Positions 26,571 to 33,267 of a stretch of DNA of 51,562 nt are shown in pieces. The notes below the pieces were generated by a model. The model was given only the letters and a program-made list of their open reading frames with translations, was not told where the DNA came from and did no database searches. The translations under genes were made by a program, and so were the position numbers. This DNA comes from a virus. Position 1 is the first letter of the stretch. Every line of letters starts with the position of its first letter. The DNA is taken from positions 1 to 51,562 of the IMG/VR virus record IMGVR_UViG_3300036766_000742. One strand, 5' to 3'.

Positions 26571-26723
26571 TTATCCTACAGATACAAAATCTTTAATCAA
26601 ATCGTATAGAGACTCTATGAACTCAAACGAATGGGTTTCATATTCGCCCTTTTCGTCATTCCATATTCCAATTGTACTTTTATCTCTATCCACAATTGGT
26701 GGATGATCTTTAAATGTTAACAT
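26571..26723 (-). CDS. Small hypothetical protein
   Basis: 50 residues (MLTFKDHPPIVDRDKSTIGI...), ATG at 26723, stop at 26571. It has a well-mixed composition with IWNDEKGEYETHSFEFIESL, unlike a random frame. Begins 5 nt after the 3' end of tRNA-Ala(UGC). No family recognised. Confidence 0.5.
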   Translation of the reverse strand: MLTFKDHPPIVDRDKSTIGIWNDEKGEYETHSFEFIESLYDLIKDFVSVG

Positions 26724-26727
26724 AAAT

Positions 26728-26802
26728 TGGTGGAGCTACGGGGAGTCGAACCCCGATCTGTAGCTTGCAAAGCTGCCGTATTACCGTTATACAGATAGCC
26801 CC
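26728..26802 (-). tRNA. tRNA-Ala(UGC)
   Basis: Acceptor GGGGCTA/TAGCTCC, A73, CCA, anticodon loop TTTGCAA (reads GCA), canonical D-loop with GG and T-loop TTCGACT. Confidence 0.92.
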
Positions 26803-26803
26803 G

Positions 26804-26891
26804 TAGCGGGAATTGGAGTTGCACCAATCATAGCACTTAATAAGTGCCAACGTTATGAGCGTTGTTAGCGTCCTAACGGCTTGTCCCCGCA
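26804..26891 (-). tRNA. tRNA with CAU anticodon, long variable arm, variant elbow, no encoded CCA
   Basis: Anticodon arm CAACG-CTCATAA-CGTTG (CAU). Unlike any normal Met/Ile tRNA it has a 19-nt variable region with a hairpin (GCACT..AGTGC). T-arm ATTGG-TGCAACT-CCAAT has G55. The acceptor GCGGGG/CCCGC is clear but register is uncertain by 1 nt, and the 3' end runs into tRNA-Ala(UGC) with no CCA. Decoding Met, or Ile if C34 is lysidinylated; cannot be told. Confidence 0.65.
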
Positions 26892-26987
26892 GTCCTAGAG
26901 CCAATAAATGACCGAGACGCATTACGTCTTGACAAGAAATCGCTTAGCGACTCCTTCAAATTTACTGCCAAATCAAAGAACAAAAAT

Positions 26988-27070
26988 TGGTTGCGGATCA
27001 CAGAAGTCGAATCTGGTATCGCTTGCTTATGAAACAAGAATGGTTTGTATATCCGTTCCACTCACCCGCA
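26988..27070 (-). tRNA. tRNA-Met(CAU), enlarged D region
   Basis: Acceptor TGCGGGT/ATCCGCA, A73, CCA. Anticodon loop TTCATAA on stem CTTGT/GCAAG. T-loop TTCGACT. The region between acceptor and anticodon arm is about 6 nt longer than normal, and the T-stem has one mismatch. CCGCA-ACCA resembles initiator tRNA 3' ends. Confidence 0.7.
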
Positions 27071-27107
27071 ATTCAATAATTCAAAGAACATCCAATCTTC
27101 GCCTATA

Positions 27108-27135
27108 AATATAACAGGTTTTTAGAAAATGTCAA
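27108..27135 (-). promoter_or_regulatory. sigma70-type promoter for tRNAs
   Basis: TTGACA, 16 bp, TATATT; predicted start about 30 nt before tRNA-Met(CAU). Confidence 0.65.
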
Positions 27136-27162
27136 GTACAATCTTCCTTTTTTCAATTCATA

Positions 27163-27621
27163 TCAATCTATAACAATGTACTTCTGAAACTCCAAAGGAG
27201 AAAACTTTTCAATATCTCTCAAAGCACTTGAACTGATATGTCGATATTTTGGATCACAATAAAAAGCAACTATTTTGATTTGAGGATACATTCCCCGAAG
27301 AAATGCCGCAAGATTTTGCTCGTATTCAAGATCTGCACCACTACGCAGACCACGGATAATTGTGATATTATAATTCTCTTCCATCGCTTTTACCTGCTCA
27401 ATAAGTAATGTGTTATACGATGTCGTGAACACACCGAGTTTCGCCAAAAAGTTTTCTGGAAGAGGATATCGAGCAGGCACCAATTTCATTTTTGTTGAAT
27501 TAACTCCCTTGGCAACAAGGACATTATCAAAAATCTTTGATGCTTGTATGACAATATCAAGATGCCCTTTGTGGAATGGGTCGAAACTTCCAGCGTAAAA
27601 TCCTAATGTTCGTTTATTCAT
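27163..27621 (-). CDS. coaD: Phosphopantetheine adenylyltransferase
   Basis: 152 residues from the ATG at 27621, which lies about 3 nt after the predicted transcription start; 27630 is an alternative. Nucleotidyltransferase motifs: GFYAGSFDPFHKGHLDIVIQ (T/HxGH), TIIRGLRSGADLEYEQNLA (CoaD signature) and YRHISSSALRDI (ISSS-x-R). CoaD joins 4'-phosphopantetheine and ATP to dephospho-CoA, the penultimate step of CoA synthesis, in the cytoplasm. Full length for the family (about 155-160), no catalytic residue missing. A phage-borne CoaD could keep CoA supply up during infection. Confidence 0.9.
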   Translation of the reverse strand: MNKRTLGFYAGSFDPFHKGHLDIVIQASKIFDNVLVAKGVNSTKMKLVPARYPLPENFLAKLGVFTTSYNTLLIEQVKAMEENYNITIIRGLRSGADLEYEQNLAAFLRGMYPQIKIVAFYCDPKYRHISSSALRDIEKFSPLEFQKYIVID

Positions 27622-27630
27622 AACGTCCAT

Positions 27631-27659
27631 ACTTTAACACAAAATGTTGAAGTTGTCAA
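27631..27659 (-). promoter_or_regulatory. sigma70-type promoter of coaD
   Basis: TTGACA, 17 bp, TAAAGT. Start site predicted near 27624, leaving an almost leaderless coaD mRNA. Confidence 0.65.
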
Positions 27660-28213
27660 GTGGATTCATTTGGAATAGCAATTCCTTTTAGATCCACAAT
27701 AGCTCCATATTTCCTAAAAATAGATGTAAATCTATAATGATTTATACCCCAATACACCATAGCGCAAGACATAGGCGCACCCTTGCCTCCGTTCACACCA
27801 TTGACCAAAAATTTAAGCCTCGTATCGTAAAGGAAGCAGATAGAGCGAGCCTTACCAAAGACATATTTTTTCCAGTGCCCTGTATTTGTAGCGACGGGCA
27901 CTAAAGCTAATACTTCGGAGCCATAGGACTTATGAGCTAAAGCGCAGCAATAGAGCCAATTCTTAATCCCAGTGCCCCTCTTTCGATCTAATCCGTATGG
28001 AGGATTTACATAAATATGTTTATAGTTCCAGCTATCTTTCAAGCCGTCTTGATCGGGTAATCTATACTCAACTTTCGCTTTAACTATAGAATACTGATTA
28101 GAACAAGGATCTAAATCAATCTCTCCTCCATAGAAATCTTTAACAGCCCGCACATACTGTTCAGGTGTGCCCCAATCTTGACTTAATGTGTTGATTTGTC
28201 GTCCGGCACTCAT
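27656..28213 (-). CDS. Dam-type phage DNA N6-adenine methyltransferase
   Basis: 185 residues from the ATG at 28213 (MSAGRQ...); a frame to 28288 overlaps the upstream gene. The order TLSQDWGTPEQYV, then GGEIDLDPCS and YVNPPYG (catalytic NPPY) matches the phage_Dam family (PF05869). It transfers a methyl group from SAM to adenine in DNA, most likely to protect phage DNA from restriction. A second member lies at 29963-30469. Confidence 0.85.
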   Translation of the reverse strand: MSAGRQINTLSQDWGTPEQYVRAVKDFYGGEIDLDPCSNQYSIVKAKVEYRLPDQDGLKDSWNYKHIYVNPPYGLDRKRGTGIKNWLYCCALAHKSYGSEVLALVPVATNTGHWKKYVFGKARSICFLYDTRLKFLVNGVNGGKGAPMSCAMVYWGINHYRFTSIFRKYGAIVDLKGIAIPNEST

Positions 28214-28224
28214 ACCAAATAGAT

Positions 28225-28620
28225 TTACCACCAGAGAGCACGGAACCATTTCGCAAACAATTCCATTCCCTTTTCGTATCGTTTCCAATTAGCGTCTCGT
28301 TGTTTCTCCGTGAGATTGTCGTATTTGTCATCTTCATCGTGGAGCGCCCAATCGAAAGCAAAAATCATTTCGTCGAGCATTGCTTTCCATTTTTCCATTG
28401 TTATGTTATTACCAGGATATGCAATAGTAATTTCTTTGAAGCGAATAAGACGAGGAAGAATAAACTCAGCAATCGGGTCGTACAATGACCATGTTTCAGA
28501 ATCGGAGAATCCCCATTTTTTGAGTTGTTTTATCTGAATAGCATAACGTCTGTCAGTTTTTTTCAAATAAAGAGGTTTCTTCAATGACCATTTACTCTTA
28601 AGTTGTATATTTTTATCCAT
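28225..28620 (-). CDS. Conserved-looking phage protein, unknown
   Basis: 131 residues, with two blocks: a basic N-terminus (KSKWSLKKPLYLKK) and a core FSDSETWSLYDPIAEFILPR, then PGNNITMEKWKAMLDEMIFA and DEDDKYDNLT, ending in aromatic KWFRALWW. I recall this WSLYDPIAEFI-PRL pattern from many phage genomes without a function. Starts 14 nt after tRNA-Ala(CGC). Confidence 0.6.
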   Translation of the reverse strand: MDKNIQLKSKWSLKKPLYLKKTDRRYAIQIKQLKKWGFSDSETWSLYDPIAEFILPRLIRFKEITIAYPGNNITMEKWKAMLDEMIFAFDWALHDEDDKYDNLTEKQRDANWKRYEKGMELFAKWFRALWW

Positions 28621-28633
28621 AACTATTTTGAAT

Positions 28634-28707
28634 TGGTGGAGCTAAAGGGAGTCGAACCCTTATCTTCGCAGTGCGAGTGCAATATCCTCCCGTTGAACGA
28701 CAGCCCG
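28634..28707 (-). tRNA. tRNA-Ala(CGC) with C1-C72 mismatch
   Basis: Acceptor CGGGCTG with TAGCTCC: pairs 2-71 to 7-66 form (one G-T at 3-70, the Ala identity pair) but 1-72 is C-C. Anticodon loop CTCGCAC reads GCG. D-loop AACGGGA, T-loop TTCGACT (canonical). Confidence 0.85.
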
Positions 28708-29245
28708 TTATTTAATTTGCACAACGCACCATCGAACGGTCGTCTGTGCAAATGAAATTGTTATAAAATTGGGCACTACTCCAAAAGTTGCTTCCTTTTG
28801 CCATATTCACAGCCATCGGCTATTCTTCTCCAAGAGTTTCAGTTTATTTCTTTCAACAACTCGCCTGTGCTCCTATAACTCGGCGTCAATTCGCCGCCTA
28901 GTGCATCCCAACATTTTGGGACAACTATTTTACAACAAATCTTTATGCCGCAGCCATAACCTCAATTTTGTTTTATCCCTATATTTTTCTCATGTTCACA
29001 TAACCGTGAACATGCCTATTTTTTATGAACAACAGGTGCCTCAACCCGGGCTTTACACAACGAAAAACATTATTCTTTTCCCTATTTGAGTTGCTCCTAC
29101 CTTGATGTCGTTAATGGGATTTACCCCTGCATTCGGCTGTTTTGGAGTCGAGAGTTTCCTCTGGGTGTTGTGAGCCGGTCGGGGTCACTGCGGTCAAGCT
29201 ACGCACCCAGCATAGAGTCGCTTACGGCAAAATTTCAAAGATCGT
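28708..29245 (-). ncRNA. Candidate large structured ncRNA (ROOL/GOLLD-like size and context)
   Basis: About 540 nt without a credible ORF on either strand, between a perfect promoter (29252-29279) and tRNA-Ala(CGC). It contains many short strong hairpins on the minus strand (GTTCAC-GGTTAT-GTGAAC; GGCG-GCGAATTGA-CGCC; CCCAA-AATG-TTGGG) and a GGGTG/CACCC closing pair near the 5' end. Length and position in a phage tRNA island match the known ROOL and GOLLD RNA classes, which form large RNA-only assemblies. I cannot confirm class membership without a covariance model. Confidence 0.55.
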
Positions 29246-29251
29246 GGAAGT

Positions 29252-29279
29252 ATTATATCACACCCCGATTAATTGTCAA
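29252..29279 (-). promoter_or_regulatory. Consensus sigma70 promoter of the ncRNA
   Basis: TTGACA, 16 bp, TATAAT: both hexamers perfect. Start near 29245. No start codon with a useful frame follows, so it should make a non-coding transcript leading into tRNA-Ala(CGC). Confidence 0.8.
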
Positions 29280-29282
29280 CTT

Positions 29283-29576
29283 CTAATTTAATGGAGGAAT
29301 TGGCTTCTTTTTGAAGATACTGACTATAGATCCTGCAACTTTTTCCCAATTATTTTCGGCAAGTTTGTGTGCAACTTTTGTTCCACCCAACGCTAAAGTG
29401 ACATGAACAACTGTTCGAGGTATATCAGCCATTTTTCCATCTTTTATGGTTAAAAATCCCCAACACAGAGTCACCACTGTCAACCACATAAGGAAACCAA
29501 CTTCCATCGCAGAAACTTTGTTCTGAGTGTTCCTAAAAATAGAATGCCATTTGTATTTGTAACGACCCACGGCCAT
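29283..29576 (-). CDS. Small membrane protein (holin-like size)
   Basis: 97 residues. One strong hydrophobic helix (VGFLMWLTVVTLCWGFL) and a weaker amphipathic one (VVHVTLALGGTKVAHKLA), with a basic C-terminus (FKKKPIPP). Holin-like architecture, but no lysis gene is adjacent. A TATTTATG box is 4 nt before the ATG. Confidence 0.5.
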   Translation of the reverse strand: MAVGRYKYKWHSIFRNTQNKVSAMEVGFLMWLTVVTLCWGFLTIKDGKMADIPRTVVHVTLALGGTKVAHKLAENNWEKVAGSIVSIFKKKPIPPLN

Positions 29577-29612
29577 ACTACATAAATATTGGCCGACAAA
29601 ACAAAAACAATA

Positions 29613-29966
29613 TTACTCAGATGAGTTTTGTTTTTTGGCTTCTTTTATTTCTTGAAGAAGCTTTTCTCTATCGTCTCTCCATCGTTTAATCATGAAAGCG
29701 AAAGCTAGCCGCTCTTTTTCTTCTACCATATCATTGACAAATCTGAAAACATCTTGATCAGTGGGTTTCCAATCAAATTCTTCACAGACCGAAGCAACAG
29801 CACTTCCGAGAGGAGTCATAGCAAATCCACACTCGATTACTCCCGTCTTTTCAAGTTGGACAAGATATTGAATAATAACCATCATTGAAATATGTGGAGT
29901 ATTAATATCCGTATTTTCAAGTTTAAGCCTCTCAAGGATTGCGTCAATTTTTTTTTGGGTTGTCAT
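29613..29966 (-). CDS. Hypothetical helical protein
   Basis: 117 residues, helical throughout; ISMMVIIQYLVQLEKTGVIE may be a winged-helix-like piece, and the C-terminus is a charged helix (REKLLQEIKEAKKQ). Overlaps the next methyltransferase gene by 4 nt and so is translationally coupled to it. Possible accessory or regulator of the methyltransferase; no family recognised. Confidence 0.5.
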   Translation of the reverse strand: MTTQKKIDAILERLKLENTDINTPHISMMVIIQYLVQLEKTGVIECGFAMTPLGSAVASVCEEFDWKPTDQDVFRFVNDMVEEKERLAFAFMIKRWRDDREKLLQEIKEAKKQNSSE

Positions 29967-30469
29967 AAATCCTTTTGTTTTTTACATATCATTGTTGGTA
30001 TTCCCAGAATTGAGGGATCAAAAATCACAATAGCACTTGGAAATGGTGCCGGTGAAGTTTTAAAATTTCCATCACTTTTATAACTAGGAAGTGTCTTGTT
30101 GATAAACTTTATTCGTCCAGTGATAAAAATAATTTCTGATGACTTTGTTACATAATCATACCACCACTTGGTATCTGTTCTTGCAGGAATCAGACATACT
30201 ACAATACATCCTTTTACACTTTCTTCGTATGCCTTTTTGATGAATTTTCCAATTTGTCTACCATACGGAGGATTTAACCATACTTTTCCATATGGTGCCC
30301 AGTTTTGTTGCAATGCATCAAACTCTTTACTAAAGAAGTTGGGGCATAATGCATTTTCTTTAGTTGCCGCAGCATCTAACTGAAAATCATAAATATCATT
30401 AAACTTTTTGAAGAGTTCTAGCGGGGTTTCCCATTCGTCCGAAATACTGCTAAAGTGTACATCATTCAT
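29963..30469 (-). CDS. Dam-type phage DNA N6-adenine methyltransferase (second copy)
   Basis: 168 residues. SDEWETPLELFKKFNDIYDF, then FQLDAAATKENALC and the catalytic VWLNPPYGRQIGKFIKKA are typical of PF05869. Shares the fold but little sequence with the enzyme at 27656-28213. The ATG lies about 2 nt after the predicted start of its promoter. Probably modifies adenines to mask phage DNA. Confidence 0.85.
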   Translation of the reverse strand: MNDVHFSSISDEWETPLELFKKFNDIYDFQLDAAATKENALCPNFFSKEFDALQQNWAPYGKVWLNPPYGRQIGKFIKKAYEESVKGCIVVCLIPARTDTKWWYDYVTKSSEIIFITGRIKFINKTLPSYKSDGNFKTSPAPFPSAIVIFDPSILGIPTMICKKQKDL

Positions 30470-30477
30470 AGTAAAAT

Positions 30478-30506
30478 AGTATACATTATTTCCACAACGA
30501 AGTCAA
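30478..30506 (-). promoter_or_regulatory. sigma70-type promoter
   Basis: TTGACT, 17 bp, TATACT. Predicted start near 30471, the next ATG at 30469: essentially leaderless. Confidence 0.7.
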
Positions 30507-30508
30507 GA

Positions 30509-31315
30509 TTAAAAATACTGTCCATCATTTACTTCGAGAATTATTTGTTGAATTTCTGGTCCTAGCATCACCATATCACTGGTGTTGTCTAATCTTTCTC
30601 GTCCAATTTCGCAGTAATGCTTGTCTAATTCTATATTAATAGATTTTCTCCCAAGTTGTTTACATGCAATCGCTGTAGAAAAACTTCCTCCAAAAGGATC
30701 TAAGATAATATCCCCATCATTTGATGATGCTCTGACAAATATTCTTAGCAAAGGAACTGGAATCTGACAAGGATGTTCTGTTTTATCTTTGTTGACATTT
30801 TTCACGATATTAAAGTGAAATACATCATATGGAGTTTTTCCTTTACTTCCCTCTGCTATCCGTTGTAATATCCTTTTATCAGTTGGATTGCGATAAGGCT
30901 CGGCAATATCATCCTTATTGAATACTCTGGCTTTTTTTCCTTTGATATAAAATAAGATTGAATGTTGACTCCTGGTAAAATTTGTTGGGGACATTCCTGT
31001 GTTAGTGGGATAATGCCATGTCATCCATCTTCTAAAAGTCAAATGTTTATCGAGGAATGGCATCAAATAAGCATTATTCTCAGGATAATTGAAGAGATAT
31101 AATGCGCTTCCATCACTCAATATTCTAACACATTCCGTCAACCAACTTTCACACCATTCAAGATACTCACTTCTTTTCTTGTTATCGGCATAAGAATTAT
31201 ATTTTTTACCAACATTAAAAGGAGGGTCTGTAATGATTAGATCTATACTATTGGCATCAAATTTCTTTAACTCTTCTACACAATCTCCATTGATAATTTG
31301 ATGTTCGGGTTTCAT
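30509..31315 (-). CDS. Site-specific DNA methyltransferase (N4-C/N6-A, DPPF)
   Basis: 268 residues. Motif IV is LIITDPPFNVG near the N-terminus, and the SAM-binding motif (ILDPFGGSFSTAIACKQLGR) is C-terminal, the beta-class order of type II methyltransferases. A central WHYPTNTGMSPTNFTRSQHS segment probably belongs to target recognition. It directly follows the nuclease-like gene (stop and start adjacent), which suggests a restriction-modification pair. Confidence 0.85.
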   Translation of the reverse strand: MKPEHQIINGDCVEELKKFDANSIDLIITDPPFNVGKKYNSYADNKKRSEYLEWCESWLTECVRILSDGSALYLFNYPENNAYLMPFLDKHLTFRRWMTWHYPTNTGMSPTNFTRSQHSILFYIKGKKARVFNKDDIAEPYRNPTDKRILQRIAEGSKGKTPYDVFHFNIVKNVNKDKTEHPCQIPVPLLRIFVRASSNDGDIILDPFGGSFSTAIACKQLGRKSINIELDKHYCEIGRERLDNTSDMVMLGPEIQQIILEVNDGQYF

Positions 31316-31933
31316 TTATACCTTTTCTCTCACCATAGTTCCTGTAGAAGTGGGTCTCCCCGTTTTTGTTATATCGCTAACTCCTCCAAATAATATAGTT
31401 GTTTCTGGATTATCCCTTACCATTTTCCAAGATATTGTTGGTCCGTAATATCCTTTATCTATTGCAGATTTCCAATCGGATTTATTAAACGGAATGAGAC
31501 AAGCAAAAAACTCGCCCATTGTTTCTGAATTATATGATATTAATATATGGGGAGATATTCTATCGCTAAACTCCCCTCCCCTCCAAGTAGGACCATTTGT
31601 CAGTTTGAATTCCACCGGAGTCCCTGGAAGAAGTATTCTTCGTGCCCTCTTTTTAACTATACATTCTATTCCTATATTGAGTCCAGTAAAACGCAAATCT
31701 GGAAGATTATCATATTTACCAGCTGCTATTACTTCATACCCAAATAAGTTCGTATAATATGTTGCAGCCGCCTGCTCTGCCAATTCTCCTATTACCTGAG
31801 ATATACAAGCAGTTCTTATGTTTTTGAGATATTTGCTTACTTCAAGCATTCGTTTGAAGTCCGAACTTGTATCTTTGAAAATGTTTCCTAGATGCTCTCT
31901 CGTGAAAATTTCGGTCAAATTTTGTAAATCCAT
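31316..31933 (-). CDS. Putative restriction endonuclease (PD-(D/E)XK-like)
   Basis: 205 residues. The core reads GELAEQAAATYYTNLFGYEV, then LPDLRFTG and, about 30 residues on, TPVEFKLTNGPTWRGG, i.e. PD...(E/V)xFK, the arrangement of a PD-(D/E)XK nuclease. It is the first gene of a two-gene operon with a type II methyltransferase. Alternative: a nuclease used against host or rival DNA. The ATG is preceded by a perfect inverted repeat (31949-31965). Confidence 0.6.
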   Translation of the reverse strand: MDLQNLTEIFTREHLGNIFKDTSSDFKRMLEVSKYLKNIRTACISQVIGELAEQAAATYYTNLFGYEVIAAGKYDNLPDLRFTGLNIGIECIVKKRARRILLPGTPVEFKLTNGPTWRGGEFSDRISPHILISYNSETMGEFFACLIPFNKSDWKSAIDKGYYGPTISWKMVRDNPETTILFGGVSDITKTGRPTSTGTMVREKV

Positions 31934-31948
31934 AATCAGTTTTCTTTG

Positions 31949-31965
31949 GGAAGAAACGTTCTTCC
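31949..31965 (-). promoter_or_regulatory. Inverted repeat in leader of nuclease/methyltransferase operon
   Basis: GGAAGAA-CGT-TTCTTCC, a perfect 7-bp palindrome between promoter 31978-32005 and the ATG at 31933. Could be a repressor operator or an RNA hairpin limiting nuclease expression. Confidence 0.55.
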
Positions 31966-31977
31966 AATTTTACAAAT

Positions 31978-32005
31978 ATCCTATCACATTTCACAAAATT
32001 GTCAA
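31978..32005 (-). promoter_or_regulatory. sigma70-type promoter of nuclease/methyltransferase operon
   Basis: TTGACA, 16 bp, TAGGAT. Confidence 0.6.
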
Positions 32006-32122
32006 GCAGATTTATAGAACTCCAAAAACTTGTCAATCTTCTCCTTCATCATTTGTTTTCCATCGTCGGTATATTTATATCATTCCACTTAATATGATAA
32101 AAACAATTTAAACTAAAAATCT

Positions 32123-32204
32123 TGGTCGGGGTGGTGGGTAACGCTCCCACTTGCTTTCGCACATGATCCCAAATCATGCGGGTTCACTTTTTCCCTACAC
32201 CCCG
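32123..32204 (-). tRNA. tRNA-Pro(UGG), variant elbow, mini variable arm
   Basis: Acceptor CGGGGTG/CACCCCG, A73, CCA. Anticodon loop TTTGGGA reads CCA. D-loop AAAAGTGA, T-loop AGCGTTA (A54, G55, T58). The variable region TGC-GAAA-GCA is a hairpin with a GNRA tetraloop, not the 5-nt loop expected for Pro. Confidence 0.82.
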
Positions 32205-32449
32205 ACATTACTGACTATCAAATTTTTCGGTATTGCTTCTTTCGCAACACTTTCTTCCGCTACTTTTTTGGTTTCTGGCGGGAGATTGTCGCCAACAGCT
32301 TTAAGAAGATCTTTAGCGAACTCGGCGTCTTTTTTCGCCCTTTCTTCAACGAATTTTTTCGCAAGTTCGACTTTCTTTTTTTCAACTTCTTTTGCAATCC
32401 AAACGTTTCTTTCATTAAGATGTCTTTTCAGTGATCGTAATTTGCTCAT
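32195..32449 (-). CDS. Charged helical protein
   Basis: 84 residues from the ATG at 32449, almost entirely Lys/Glu/Ala helix (EKKKVELAKKFVEERAKKDA), so a likely coiled coil. Its stop codon lies inside the 5' acceptor strand of tRNA-Pro(UGG) (10-nt overlap). Function unknown. Confidence 0.5.
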   Translation of the reverse strand: MSKLRSLKRHLNERNVWIAKEVEKKKVELAKKFVEERAKKDAEFAKDLLKAVGDNLPPETKKVAEESVAKEAIPKNLIVSNVGV

Positions 32450-32690
32450 AACTTTTTTCTTTCTCAAGCTGTTTCTTTTTGATAATCATTATGGCTTCAT
32501 GCCGTTTCTTTTCTTCTTCGTTCATTTCTTCCATATCGAGAATTTGTTTAGGTTCGCTTTCAAGCAATACTGACATTGGCGACTTGTCAATATCATTTTT
32601 TAATCCATTAAGTAGTCCAATCTTGTTCCATTTGGCAACCATTCTGTGAGACCAGTCACGTATGTAATCTTCTGCTTCTTGTTCTGTCAT
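32415..32690 (-). CDS. Hypothetical protein
   Basis: 91 residues from the ATG at 32690 (MTEQEAEDYIRDWSHRMVAK...), just after tRNA-Val(GAC); the longer frame starts within the tRNA. Charged, with EEKKRHEAIMIIKKKQLEKE at the C-terminus. Overlaps the downstream gene by 35 nt. No family recognised. Confidence 0.5.
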   Translation of the reverse strand: MTEQEAEDYIRDWSHRMVAKWNKIGLLNGLKNDIDKSPMSVLLESEPKQILDMEEMNEEEKKRHEAIMIIKKKQLEKEKSYEQITITEKTS

Positions 32691-32694
32691 AAAT

Positions 32695-32768
32695 TGGTAG
32701 GCGATACTGGAATTGAACCAGTGAATCAAGAGTGTCGTTCTTGCAGTTTACCATTAGCCTAATCGCCT
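32695..32768 (-). tRNA. tRNA-Val(GAC) with C33
   Basis: Acceptor AGGCGAT/ATCGCCT, A73, CCA. Anticodon stem CAAGA/TCTTG, loop ACGACAC: C at position 33 instead of U. Canonical T-loop TTCAATT; weak D-stem. Confidence 0.8.
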
Positions 32769-32844
32769 ATATGCTTGCGTGGTTAAACCGGCTCACTCAA
32801 GCTGAGGCCATATCACATGCCATAAGGCAGTAACAAACGACATC

Positions 32845-33177
32845 TTAAGTAATGTCTCCTAACTTCATGAAGGTTGGAATGAACCCAATTTCTTTCATAA
32901 ATCTTTGCTTCGTCTGTTCCATTGTCGCTTTATATACCCAAGATGGATAGTTCTTACAATAACTATAAAGTTCCTTGGGCATCAGTAAATTTCCAAGATC
33001 TTCCGCCCACATTTTTATTTGTAAGTTCACCGACATCTTTCCTTCTTGAACTCGCCTTACGAGATCAAGTTCTCGTGTCGGAATAAAATATCCATTTTCC
33101 AAACAAAGAAAGCTATATTTACCATCTTCACCGTTGGGATCATATTTCGGTATTTCATGATCTCCGCATTGAAACAT
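32845..33177 (-). CDS. Hypothetical phage protein, 5' end probably damaged
   Basis: 110 residues from the first in-frame ATG (33177). The same frame stays open and looks coding up to 33256 (AKRRSVKREDFVRNWEFYLN, then FPRMFQCGDHEIPKYDPNG), but contains no start codon. A good GGAGG plus ATG at 33247 lies in another frame that stops after 14 codons. I infer a frameshift near 33235, right behind the homing endonuclease at 33268. The family is known to me only as an uncharacterised phage protein. Confidence 0.5.
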   Translation of the reverse strand: MFQCGDHEIPKYDPNGEDGKYSFLCLENGYFIPTRELDLVRRVQEGKMSVNLQIKMWAEDLGNLLMPKELYSYCKNYPSWVYKATMEQTKQRFMKEIGFIPTFMKLGDIT

Positions 33178-33267
33178 TCTTGGAAAATTAAGATAAAATT
33201 CCCAATTTCTTACAAAATCTTCCCGTTTGACTGATCTGCGTTTGGCATTGACATAGCATCCTCCATT

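Noticed and set aside
28708-29245. Group I intron or plus-strand gene (106-codon frame at 28769)
   Set aside because: No P/Q/R/S core elements or exon flanks were recognised, and the plus-strand frame has no promoter, ribosome site or protein-like composition.
32151-32573. 140-codon plus-strand ORF rich in Phe/Ser/Leu
   Set aside because: Shadow of the Lys/Glu-rich minus-strand gene at 32195-32449.
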